64,000 nt of DNA, taken from NCBI RefSeq assembly GCF_000685155.1, contig NZ_JMIY01000004.1, positions 161,488 to 225,487 of the forward strand. The letters are read 5' to 3'. Both the position numbers and the translations under genes were made by a program. Source of the DNA: Candidatus Methanoperedens nitratireducens (GTDB lineage: Archaea > Halobacteriota > Methanosarcinia > Methanosarcinales > Methanoperedenaceae). Of the stretch, positions 44,090 to 52,508 are shown piece after piece; position 1 is the stretch's first letter; each line of letters starts with the position of its first letter. The notes beneath the pieces were generated by a model, which did not search any database, was not told the DNA's origin, and worked only from the letters and a program-made list of their open reading frames with translations.

Positions 44090-44490
44090 AAATCTTCCTT
44101 GATACAAACATTTTTCTTGCTATTTTGAACGAGGAGGAAAACTGGGAACTTGTTGAAAAACTTCTTCTAGATGTTCATAATGGGAAACATACAGGCTATA
44201 CTTCAGTGATTTGCATTTCGGAGATCTTAAGTGGATTTTATGCAGAGGACGAATCTGAGAAAGGTGAGATGTTCCTTACAGATATAAAAGCTATAAACAA
44301 TCTCACAATAACCGATGTAGACCTCATCATCGCAAAAGATGCTGCTAGAATACGAGCAAAATATAAAATAAAGCTTCCTGATGCTATGATCGCTGCATCC
44401 TGTATAGTTCACAAATGCAAATTAATAACACAAGATGAAAATCTCAAGAAATTGAAAGAGATCGAAGTTAAATCAATAGATAAAATTTAA
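44086..44490 (+). CDS. VapC PIN-domain toxin (module 2)
   Basis: 134 residues from the ATG at 44086, coupled to the antitoxin by ATGA. PIN residues: Asp of IFLDTNIFLAIL (about 5), Glu of ICISEILSG (about 43), Asp of KLPDAMIAASCI (about 102) and Asp of LITQDENLKKL (about 120). It is a predicted RNA-cutting toxin. An ATG four codons further upstream is less likely. Confidence 0.9.
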   Translation: MKIFLDTNIFLAILNEEENWELVEKLLLDVHNGKHTGYTSVICISEILSGFYAEDESEKGEMFLTDIKAINNLTITDVDLIIAKDAARIRAKYKIKLPDAMIAASCIVHKCKLITQDENLKKLKEIEVKSIDKI

Positions 44491-44706
44491 GAATACGGAT
44501 CTGGGATGCAAACACATCGTTAGACGAGAGGATTGGGGTGAACAGAAGTGGGAGAATCCCGGTCGGGGCATGAATTTACTCATTGGATTATATGATCCGC
44601 GCCCGGAATCCCTGCGTTATTGATTTGCTGTACCATCCTTATTCAAATCTTTAGGCGATCTTCAGGCTTTATGTACAAGAAGATACGAAATATAAAATGA
44701 ATAAGC
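44491..44706. other. Gap before the CDC48 gene
   Basis: No gene seen. GAAATATAAAATGAATAAGC just before the start includes a TATA-like element (about 44689-44697), which would give a short leader of the CDC48 transcript. Confidence 0.35.
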
Positions 44707-46920
44707 ATGAATGAAAAAATAATGCTTCGTGTGGCAGAAGCACACCATAGAGATGCGGGAAGGGATATTGCAAGGATAGAACGCGACCTGATGGAAAAGC
44801 TTGGAGTCCTGAGCGGCGACGTTATTCTGGTGATCGGCAAGGAAAAGGCGTGCGCCATCGCAGGGCCGGGCTATCCTGAGGATCAGGGGCGTGGATTGAT
44901 AAGGATCGACGGGAACATCCGAGCCAATGCCCGTGTGGGAATAGACGATAAGGTATACGTACAGAAATCTGCTGTTCTTCAGGCTAGCAGGATCGTGCTG
45001 GCACCGGTACAGCAAATCCGCCTGGTCGGGGGACCGCAGTATCTGCATCGTATTCTTGAGGGACGGCCTCTCATGAAAGGGCAGCGTCTTCGGGTCGAGA
45101 CAGTGAGTAACCCATTAGCGTTCGTTGTAGTATCAACGCAGCCTCCAGGGCCTGTAGTCGTGGCAAGAAATACCAACATAGTTGTAAAGGAGCAGGTTAT
45201 AGAAGAACTGGAAATTCGCCCTACACATCTCACCTATGAGGATATAGGGGGGTTAAGGCGGGAGATCGGCCTGATAAGGGAGATGATCGAGCTTCCTCTT
45301 CGACATCCTGAGCTTTTTCAAAAGCTGGGTATAGACCCGCCAAAAGGCGTTCTGCTTCATGGCCCGCCAGGAACAGGTAAAACCATGATCGCCAAGGCTG
45401 TTGCAAACGAGACAGATGCCAATTTTGTTTCAATAAGCGGCCCTGAGATAATGAGTAAATATTATGGTGAGAGCGAGAAACAGATCAGGGAGATCTTTGA
45501 AGAAGCAGAAAAGACCGCCCCGACTATTATATTCATTGATGAGATAGACAGCATCGCCCCGAAGAGAGAGGATGTCACAGGTGAAGTAGAGCGGCGTGTT
45601 GTAGCGCAATTGTTGTCATTGATGGACGGCCTGAAAGCCAGGGGTCAGGTGATAGTCATTGCAGCAACGAACAGGCCTAACGCAATAGACCCGGCCCTGC
45701 GCCGTGGAGGAAGGTTTGATCGCGAGATAGAGATTGGAATTCCTGACCGGCTTGGCAGGCTTGAGGTCCTTCAGATCCATACAAGAGGTATGCCACTGGC
45801 AGAAGATCTATTAGATGAAAAAGGTATGCGTGCAATCGCTGATATGACCCATGGTTTTGTGGGTGCTGATATATCATCGCTCTGCAAGGAAGCCGCAATG
45901 CATGCGATTCGCCTTATCCTGCCAAAGATCAATATCCAGGAGGAGATCCCACCCGAGATCATGGAGAAACTCGTTGTAACAAAGGATGATTTCTATGATG
46001 CGTTCCGAAATATTGAACCATCTGCTATGCGTGAGGTCTTTATAGAGGTACCTGAGGTGAGGTGGATGGATATAGGAGGGCTTGATCTAGTAAAACAGGA
46101 ACTCATTGAAGTAGTTGAATGGCCGCTAAAGTATCCTGAGGCCTTTGAAACTATAAACACAAGACCTCCAAAGGGAGTGCTGCTGTTCGGGCCTCCAGGA
46201 ACAGGAAAGACACTGCTTGCAAAAGCCATAGCTACCGAGGGTGAAGCCAATTTCTTAAGCATTAAAGGCCCTGAACTTCTAAGTAAATATATAGGTGAAT
46301 CTGAGCGCATCGTAAGGGAGACATTCAGGAAAGCCCGCCAGGCAGCGCCTGCTATCATTTTCTTTGATGAGATCGATTCTATCGTACCGACACGTGGCAC
46401 AGCTTTTGACAACGGGGTCACCGAGAGAGTAGTGAGCCAGATACTCACCGAACTTGATGGGCTTGAAGAACTCAAGAATGTTGTGGTAGTAGCTGCAACA
46501 AACCGCCCTGATATGGTAGATCCTGCTCTGCTAAGACCCGGCAGGCTTGATCGGCTTATCTATATAAGGCCTCCTGATCTAATAGAAAGGGAGAAGATAT
46601 TTAGCATCCATCTAAAAGGCAAACCATTATCCCCTGAGGTTACTATTAATGATCTTGCCCGAAGGACAGATGGGTATGTTGGCGCCGATATCGAGGCTAT
46701 ATGCCGGGAAGCTGCCATGCTCGCTCTGAGGGCATCTATTAAACCTGGCATGACTAGAGAAGAAGTAAAAGAGATATCACGCGCAGTCAGAATTGGAAAT
46801 GAGCATTTTGAGAAAGCTTTTAATATAGTAAGACCTACACCGTGGGATTTAAAGGAGTATGAAGCAATGATGGATTTTTCAAAGGCTATCAGCAAAGATA
46901 AAAAGAAAAAGGACAAATGA
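44707..46920 (+). CDS. CDC48/VAT family AAA ATPase
   Basis: 737 residues. The N domain (1 to about 185) has the double-psi barrel pattern, then D1 with Walker A GPPGTGKT at about 219 and [14 protein letters not shown], and D2 with Walker A at about 495 and [15 protein letters not shown]. Arg fingers appear in [13 protein letters not shown] and [10 protein letters not shown]. The C-terminal tail is Lys-rich (KDKKKKDK). It unfolds substrates for the archaeal proteasome. It is followed by Hsp20 and a membrane protein at gaps of 3 and 6 bases, a likely protein quality-control operon. Confidence 0.95.
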   Translation: MNEKIMLRVAEAHHRDAGRDIARIERDLMEKLGVLSGDVILVIGKEKACAIAGPGYPEDQGRGLIRIDGNIRANARVGIDDKVYVQKSAVLQASRIVLAPVQQIRLVGGPQYLHRILEGRPLMKGQRLRVETVSNPLAFVVVSTQPPGPVVVARNTNIVVKEQVIEELEIRPTHLTYEDIGGLRREIGLIREMIELPLRHPELFQKLGIDPPKGVLLHGPPGTGKTMIAKAVANETDANFVSISGPEIMSKYYGESEKQIREIFEEAEKTAPTIIFIDEIDSIAPKREDVTGEVERRVVAQLLSLMDGLKARGQVIVIAATNRPNAIDPALRRGGRFDREIEIGIPDRLGRLEVLQIHTRGMPLAEDLLDEKGMRAIADMTHGFVGADISSLCKEAAMHAIRLILPKINIQEEIPPEIMEKLVVTKDDFYDAFRNIEPSAMREVFIEVPEVRWMDIGGLDLVKQELIEVVEWPLKYPEAFETINTRPPKGVLLFGPPGTGKTLLAKAIATEGEANFLSIKGPELLSKYIGESERIVRETFRKARQAAPAIIFFDEIDSIVPTRGTAFDNGVTERVVSQILTELDGLEELKNVVVVAATNRPDMVDPALLRPGRLDRLIYIRPPDLIEREKIFSIHLKGKPLSPEVTINDLARRTDGYVGADIEAICREAAMLALRASIKPGMTREEVKEISRAVRIGNEHFEKAFNIVRPTPWDLKEYEAMMDFSKAISKDKKKKDK

Positions 46921-46923
46921 GCA

Positions 46924-47382
46924 ATGACAATGAAAAAAAATAAAGATTTCGATGAATTCATAAGACGATTAGAAGAAGCTATTGAGAATATGATGGACGG
47001 GAGCGATATATCAAATAGGCCCATATTCGTTGATATCTCAATTAATATATGCCCGAATATGGGCATTATCCCTGTAAATCCTGATATCCAGATGGAGAGA
47101 AAAGCGCCTGTGGATATCCTTGAGACTGAAAAAAATATCTACGCAGTAATCGGGCTTCCTGGAATGGAAAAGGAAGATATTAAACTCTCATGCACAGGAT
47201 GGACACTTGAAGTAACAGCCAGTAATGCTGTAAATACCCTGAGAGAAGAGATCGAGCTTCCATCAAGAGTTAATAAGAAAGGCATGAAGACCAAATACGA
47301 GAACGGGATTCTTGAAGTAGTATTTAACAAATCAAGGAAAGGCGCTTCAAAGACTAATACCAACACTAACGATAATACATAG
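46924..47382 (+). CDS. Hsp20 / GvpH-like small heat shock protein
   Basis: 152 residues. The alpha-crystallin-like half starts at about residue 60 (VDILETEKNIYAVIGLPGMEKEDIKLS) and closes with NGILEVVF, the conserved end of Hsp20. A charged N-terminal helix (FDEFIRRLEEAIENMM) may drive assembly. The tail is Ser/Thr/Asn-rich. Three bases separate it from CDC48, suggesting it holds misfolded clients for the ATPase. Confidence 0.85.
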   Translation: MTMKKNKDFDEFIRRLEEAIENMMDGSDISNRPIFVDISINICPNMGIIPVNPDIQMERKAPVDILETEKNIYAVIGLPGMEKEDIKLSCTGWTLEVTASNAVNTLREEIELPSRVNKKGMKTKYENGILEVVFNKSRKGASKTNTNTNDNT

Positions 47383-47388
47383 TAGAAC

Positions 47389-47763
47389 ATGGTAAAAGTA
47401 GAAGTCCTGATGGATGAGAGGGCGCTTGGCGCTAAGCGGCAGCTTAACCTGAGGCTCGTAAAACTATCCTGGGCATTGTTCTTTATACTGTTAGGCGTAA
47501 GCTGGATTCTTGAGAGCGCCAATCAGATAGATAACGATCAAAAATGGCTTCTTATATATGTAGGGACAGGAGCAATCCTGCTGTCGTTAAACCTGGTTAG
47601 GCTGATCTGGAATATCAGGATAAGCAGGCTAACAGTCGGGATTGGCGCCCTGGCATTATTGCTCGGGATAGCGAGATACTTTGCTCAGGTTTATCTACCG
47701 ATCTGGGCGGCCGTAGTGCTGATCATTGGTATTTTTCTGCTTTTTGAGGCTCTTAGGAGATGA
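47389..47763 (+). CDS. Small membrane protein, unknown
   Basis: 124 residues with four hydrophobic segments (about 27-44, 56-72, 79-95, 100-118) after a soluble basic start. No catalytic motif is seen. It follows Hsp20 closely and shares its promoter, so it may act in envelope stress, which is inference. A terminal LFEALRR is cytoplasmic by the positive-inside rule. Confidence 0.7.
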   Translation: MVKVEVLMDERALGAKRQLNLRLVKLSWALFFILLGVSWILESANQIDNDQKWLLIYVGTGAILLSLNLVRLIWNIRISRLTVGIGALALLLGIARYFAQVYLPIWAAVVLIIGIFLLFEALRR

Positions 47764-47842
47764 CCGCAGCTAATCATCTGTGAACCTCAAAAATACTTGA
47801 TATCTTCCTCCTTGATATCAGTCATGCTCATTAACTTCAGAT

Positions 47843-49138
47843 TTAACCGCTCTCTTGTCTTGCTTTCTCCAGAATCTTTACCACTTCCTCATCAGTTACC
47901 TGAGTGAAATCCTGATAATATGCCCCGACTGCCATGAAATCATAAGGGGTCTCAAGACAGATCAATTCATCCACCATCTGGCGCAGTTCCTCAACAGTAT
48001 CAGGGGGAGCGACTGGAAGGGCTACGATCAGCCTCTCTATACTTTCGGCCTTCAATGTTGAGATAGCTGCTTTTATTGTAGCACCTGTGGCAACTCCATC
48101 ATCAACGAGTATAATGGTTTTCCCTTTCAGATCAGGTATCCCCTTTCCTTTTCGGTATAGATTAATTCTCCTTTCGATCTCTGCTTTTTGATGGGAGATC
48201 TCACTTTCAATGTATCCCTCCTGCACCTCATAGGTTGATATTATGTATTTATTTAAAGCGACCGTACCGGTCTCTGAGATAGCACCGATGGCAAGCTCTG
48301 GCTGCCCTGGAAAACCTATCTTCCTGACAATGATGATATCAAGAGGACAGTTAAGATAAGAGGCGATCTCATGGCCTGTAACCACACCTCCCCTTGGAAG
48401 TGCCAGTACTATGACTCCTTTTCTGTCCTTATAATCCTTTAGCCTGGATACGAGCCTGGCTCCTGCATCCCTCCTGTCCTTAAAGATGCCGGGCTCGGGA
48501 TCATCTGAACCCAGCTTCCCGGCAAACCACTGTGCTATGATCTGCCGTGCCTCTTTGAGATGCTCCTCTTTTGAGTACAGATGATCTGCCCCCTTAACAA
48601 AAGCAAGCTTTTTCTCTCCAGCAAGATACTCAAAAAGAATGAGGCTTTGCCCCATGATCGGATCTGCATCACCCTGAACTATCAATGCAGGGATGCGTAC
48701 CTGACTGGCGTACTGGTAGTATCCCTCGGCTGGAGCAGAGCGCAGAGCCAGAGCCCTGATGCGGCTATCAGTGGCCGCCCTGACGATAGCAGCTATTCCC
48801 CCCATACTTGAGCCGCATACTCCTATCTTCGCAGGGTCAATACCTTTTATATGGCTGATGCAGTCAAGCGATGCGCCCAGATCCTGAGCAAATTGCTCAA
48901 CAGTGGCATCAGAGATCTCCCCCTCGCTCTCTCCATGCCCTGTAAAATCGGGAAGGAAACAGCAGATCCCTTTTTCCACCAGTCCCCCGGCAATATATAT
49001 GTTCCGCGGGCTATCCTTACCGCTTTCTAATCCATGTGCAAAGATCACAACAGGTCGGGCTATTCCTTCCTTAAGACCTATAATATTGGCAACTAATCTA
49101 AATCCCTTATTATTTTCGAAAGTTACTCTCTCTTTCAT
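47843..49138 (-). CDS. Alpha/beta hydrolase fused to phosphoribosyltransferase
   Basis: 431 residues. Residues 1-200 are an alpha/beta hydrolase of the dienelactone-hydrolase type: GxSxG nucleophile in VCGSSMGGI (about 110), Asp in VQGDADPI and His in GADHLYS. Residues 215-425 are a type I phosphoribosyltransferase with VLALPRGGVVTG and the PRPP loop ILVDDGVATGATI (about 345). The two enzyme types are often adjacent or fused, more commonly with the transferase first. The substrates are unknown. The product is expected in the cytoplasm. Confidence 0.87.
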   Translation of the reverse strand: MKERVTFENNKGFRLVANIIGLKEGIARPVVIFAHGLESGKDSPRNIYIAGGLVEKGICCFLPDFTGHGESEGEISDATVEQFAQDLGASLDCISHIKGIDPAKIGVCGSSMGGIAAIVRAATDSRIRALALRSAPAEGYYQYASQVRIPALIVQGDADPIMGQSLILFEYLAGEKKLAFVKGADHLYSKEEHLKEARQIIAQWFAGKLGSDDPEPGIFKDRRDAGARLVSRLKDYKDRKGVIVLALPRGGVVTGHEIASYLNCPLDIIIVRKIGFPGQPELAIGAISETGTVALNKYIISTYEVQEGYIESEISHQKAEIERRINLYRKGKGIPDLKGKTIILVDDGVATGATIKAAISTLKAESIERLIVALPVAPPDTVEELRQMVDELICLETPYDFMAVGAYYQDFTQVTDEEVVKILEKARQESG

Positions 49139-49273
49139 CTATTCCACCCCTCATACCACTGCCTGAATCGATGATCAGCGAGCCATTGAAACGGATAATT
49201 AAGTTTCAATATTCTGCTTTATCAGAAACACACATGATACATTTGGAGGATAACAGATAAAAGCTTTCGGTGA

Positions 49274-50842
49274 TTACACCCCGATATCCATCTCCCTGTC
49301 CGCCCTCACTTCCTGCGCCTGATGCTTTTCCTCGTATTTTCTCTGTGCCTGCCATATCATCGGTGCATCCTTGCTCCTGCCTTTTATATCGCTTGTGAGC
49401 CTCTTCCTGATCCTGACCAGCGTCGGGGTATTTATTGCCACACCTGAGATGATCGCCTGGCCTTTTGCGAGTGAGGGAAGCTCTGATATCAGGTCTCTGC
49501 TCGCTGTTTCAATACTCTGTGCGATCTGCTGCTGATCACCGGGGTTGATTATGCGCATAGTGATCTGGGTCATGCACTGCGAGAGCGAGTCGGCATCAAG
49601 TTTGCTCGGCCTCTGTGAGACCATACATATCCCGATCCCGAATTTCCTGCCTTCTGAGAGTATGGTCTTAAGGATACTTTTTGATTTTGCCTCGCCGCTA
49701 TGGGGTGCGAACCTGTGCGCCTCCTCGATAATAACAAACACAGGGTAAGGCAGGAACTTATCGATATGTGATTCGTTATACCTGTTATTCTCGGTTCCTT
49801 CCTTTGCATCGAATAACCGCCGCAGCATGATAGAGGCGATCAATTGCTGGTATGTTTCCTCGATCCCTGAAACATCCATAACCGTAAGCTGCCCGACCAT
49901 GAAGTACCCGGCAAGCGGTATGGTCTGGAAATCATCAAATATAGGAGCATATAATTTCCCGAACCTCCAGAGTATCCCCTCTATTGTTGGATCATTATTT
50001 GAGTCCCGCAGCGCCTCAATCTCCTGCTTAAGCTCATTGCGCATGAACTGTTTCTTGTGGTTGTTCTTAAGGTTATTATATGCAGACCGAAACAGGGTCT
50101 TCATCTTATCAGACATGGTCCCATCATCCATTATGCTGATAAAATCACTGATCAGGAGATCGCCCACCCTTATTTTTATATGCTCTGGCTTTACGATCTT
50201 AACCCTGGGACGATAAGAGGAAGTAATGAATTCAGGCATATTTGATATCTCATTAAGAGAAGAATATTCGCCGTGGGGATCAAAGATCAGAACAGGTGCC
50301 ATGTTACAGGGCTTCAGAAGCTCCTCAACAAGAACACCCACAGTATATGATTTCCCTGCGCCTGTGGATGCTATGACCGATATGTGCTGGCTTACCATAT
50401 CCCGCACAGATAATACGATATCAGCCTCAGCCCCGAGAACAGTCCCTATAAATGCCGAACCGCTCTCACCTTTTTCTAATTTGCTTATATCTTTCAGGAT
50501 ATCCGATCCAGCATGTTCTATCCTCTGCCCGCATGCAGGGTTTGTCCTAGGGTTTATGAACTCACCTAATATGGCATCAAAGTAACCTATTGCAGCGGCT
50601 GAGTAAGAATAGTATTTAAAGTCAGCAGGATCAAGGCCATAGAATCCAGATACCTCATCCGCTTCTATATTCATATCCAGAAGGAACTCCTGTGGATACT
50701 GGTTGAGCGGCTCGCTGCACTTCACCCTGCAGAGGATCTTTTTCCCGGCGTCTGTGTAGCACACAAACATACCTCTGGGGAGGCGTTCGCGTGAGATAAA
50801 AGTAAAACCCTCTTCATCAGAGGATCTTACAGTTCCTATCAT
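49274..50842 (-). CDS. herA: HerA DNA-translocating ATPase
   Basis: 522 residues. The N-terminal beta-barrel (HAS barrel, about 1-90) is followed by the FtsK/HerA-like ATPase with Walker A in ASTGAGKSYTVG (about 158-168), Walker B VFVIIEEAHRFAP (about 370) and the conserved QRPSKLD/ISQC region. With NurA it forms the machine that resects DNA ends after Mre11-Rad50. It is the last gene of the five-gene minus-strand operon and overlaps its upstream neighbour by 4 bases. Confidence 0.93.
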   Translation of the reverse strand: MIGTVRSSDEEGFTFISRERLPRGMFVCYTDAGKKILCRVKCSEPLNQYPQEFLLDMNIEADEVSGFYGLDPADFKYYSYSAAAIGYFDAILGEFINPRTNPACGQRIEHAGSDILKDISKLEKGESGSAFIGTVLGAEADIVLSVRDMVSQHISVIASTGAGKSYTVGVLVEELLKPCNMAPVLIFDPHGEYSSLNEISNMPEFITSSYRPRVKIVKPEHIKIRVGDLLISDFISIMDDGTMSDKMKTLFRSAYNNLKNNHKKQFMRNELKQEIEALRDSNNDPTIEGILWRFGKLYAPIFDDFQTIPLAGYFMVGQLTVMDVSGIEETYQQLIASIMLRRLFDAKEGTENNRYNESHIDKFLPYPVFVIIEEAHRFAPHSGEAKSKSILKTILSEGRKFGIGICMVSQRPSKLDADSLSQCMTQITMRIINPGDQQQIAQSIETASRDLISELPSLAKGQAIISGVAINTPTLVRIRKRLTSDIKGRSKDAPMIWQAQRKYEEKHQAQEVRADREMDIGV

Positions 50843-51357
50843 TTGCCCCTCTCAATATACTTTCGAACCAGTCTTAGCATCGCGCTGCATTCCGTATAAT
50901 GCATCTCTACCTGTTCCACCATGCCAAGAAGAACTGCCCTATCAAGTGCATCTCTGTTTGACTGGAGATACGCTATACTTGGTTTGCCGTTAATGGTATG
51001 GAATTCCCTTAGCTCATCTGGACCCAGCAGCGATAGTTTATCCCCGATATCTGGCGGTGAATCTATACTGTATTTCACTACCCCGTTGCGGATTATCCCC
51101 AGTCCATGAACGGTGTAATAGCTGTTCCTGAAATCCTCGTTAAAAGGAGCATACTTTGGCTGCATGCCAGGATCAATATAAGGAATGAGCTCCTCGCGTA
51201 TTATATGCGCGATGTTTTTTATGACACCCACTATGATCCCGTAATCTTTTTTTATCTTCACCAGCCTTCCAATACACTCCTTTTGAGCATCGGGCGGTAT
51301 TTTTACCAGGTAGGTATTCGCATCTTCCACCCTGATTATGTCTCCTAATACCATCAT
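50839..51357 (-). CDS. HAS-barrel-like protein between NurA and HerA
   Basis: 172 residues. The start (VLGDIIRVEDANTYLVKIP, then IGRLVKIKKDYGIIVGVI) is a small beta barrel like the one at the N terminus of HerA; the C-terminal 60 residues are helical (AYLQSNRDALDRAVLLGMVEQVEMHY). It overlaps both nurA and herA by 4 bases, so it is made in step with them and is probably a subunit or loading factor of the resection complex. It has no enzymatic motif. Confidence 0.7.
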   Translation of the reverse strand: MMVLGDIIRVEDANTYLVKIPPDAQKECIGRLVKIKKDYGIIVGVIKNIAHIIREELIPYIDPGMQPKYAPFNEDFRNSYYTVHGLGIIRNGVVKYSIDSPPDIGDKLSLLGPDELREFHTINGKPSIAYLQSNRDALDRAVLLGMVEQVEMHYTECSAMLRLVRKYIERGK

Positions 51358-52508
51358 ATCCTCCTGTTCATCAGTTTATGGAAATGTTTTGCGCTCTTAT
51401 TTATCTTAATACCATGCACCTTGCAGAAATTATCAAGCATTCCATAAAAAAGGGTATGCTCATTCAACCGTATAAGTGCAACATCATGCGCTCGCATCAG
51501 GATATCGGGATAATTGCCGCGGATCACGCATTCAGCCCTGATAATATCGGCGATCTTATCGATCAGCCCCTCTTCATGTACCCATGAAGGAAATTCCACC
51601 CGCGCAGGAAGGCCATTACTTACCCTTATATAAAAAAATGCTATGCTGTCCTTGAATTTACCATAGCAGTCAAGTACACATTTTGAAGCTCTATCTCTTC
51701 TATCGTCCCTGTCGCACAGAAAAGCTGCTGTCCGTTCTCCCCAGAGTAGATTTGAAAAAAGATGCGTATCAGATAGCTTGCTCTTCTTTAGTCTGAAGAG
51801 AAAATGCATCATGAGGGTGATATCGCGCGGCGCTGTTGTATCAATAAAACCAATAACCGGGTTTTTCGTGGTCTCTGAGACTTCAAGCAGCTCTGTGATG
51901 GCACTGATGTATATCGATCTGATATTCCTGTTCAGGGCATTTATATGGGAGAGAATGAGCGACCCATCAAGCAGGATATAGATCTTCTGGTATTGCCTCA
52001 TGAGCCGCATGATGCTTTCGCATTCCATAGCAAACCTGCGCGCATCAATATATTCTCTGCCGAAGGAGTACACACTTGCAGTATCGAACTCATCAGGGGT
52101 GATGATCGTGGCCTCAGTATCCTGGTTATAATCGCAGTTACAGGTATGCCTGTTGAATATGCGCGAGGTCTGTATGACTGCTAAAGGGATCTCGTAACTC
52201 TTATCAGGGTATATCTGGCTGCCGTCGACAGCGCCAAGCGGTACGCCTGAGAGCACAGAATCGATCCATTCAACAGCATCATGCCTGTTCTTCCAGTTGA
52301 AATGAAAAGGTCGGATGAGCTTCCCTGGCTCAAGAAGCCTCGCCCCGCTGTAGGGAGGCAGCATCCTGTTCATTGTAAGGTCTATAACCTTCAATTTTTC
52401 AAGTTCGCCTCTGTACTCATCCGATAGTGCAGACCGCTCTGCATCATATGATTTTATTGCCTCAAGTCTTGAATCGAACTGAAGTGAGATGCTTTTTAGG
52501 TCGAGCAT
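51354..52508 (-). CDS. nurA: NurA 5'-3' nuclease
   Basis: 384 residues. The NurA active-site acids lie in AVDGSQIYPDKS (about residue 98) and ILLDGSLILS (about 178), with further conserved Asp in VIGFIDTTAPRD and a C-terminal VALIRLNE. It degrades the 5' strand while HerA moves along DNA. It overlaps the rad50 stop by 13 bases and the next gene by 4. Confidence 0.9.
   Translation of the reverse strand: MLDLKSISLQFDSRLEAIKSYDAERSALSDEYRGELEKLKVIDLTMNRMLPPYSGARLLEPGKLIRPFHFNWKNRHDAVEWIDSVLSGVPLGAVDGSQIYPDKSYEIPLAVIQTSRIFNRHTCNCDYNQDTEATIITPDEFDTASVYSFGREYIDARRFAMECESIMRLMRQYQKIYILLDGSLILSHINALNRNIRSIYISAITELLEVSETTKNPVIGFIDTTAPRDITLMMHFLFRLKKSKLSDTHLFSNLLWGERTAAFLCDRDDRRDRASKCVLDCYGKFKDSIAFFYIRVSNGLPARVEFPSWVHEEGLIDKIADIIRAECVIRGNYPDILMRAHDVALIRLNEHTLFYGMLDNFCKVHGIKINKSAKHFHKLMNRRI

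Noticed and set aside
44491-44706. Possible tRNA or structured RNA before CDC48
   Set aside because: There are GC-rich patches (TCCCGGTCGGGGC) but no cloverleaf, T-loop motif or stable long stem.
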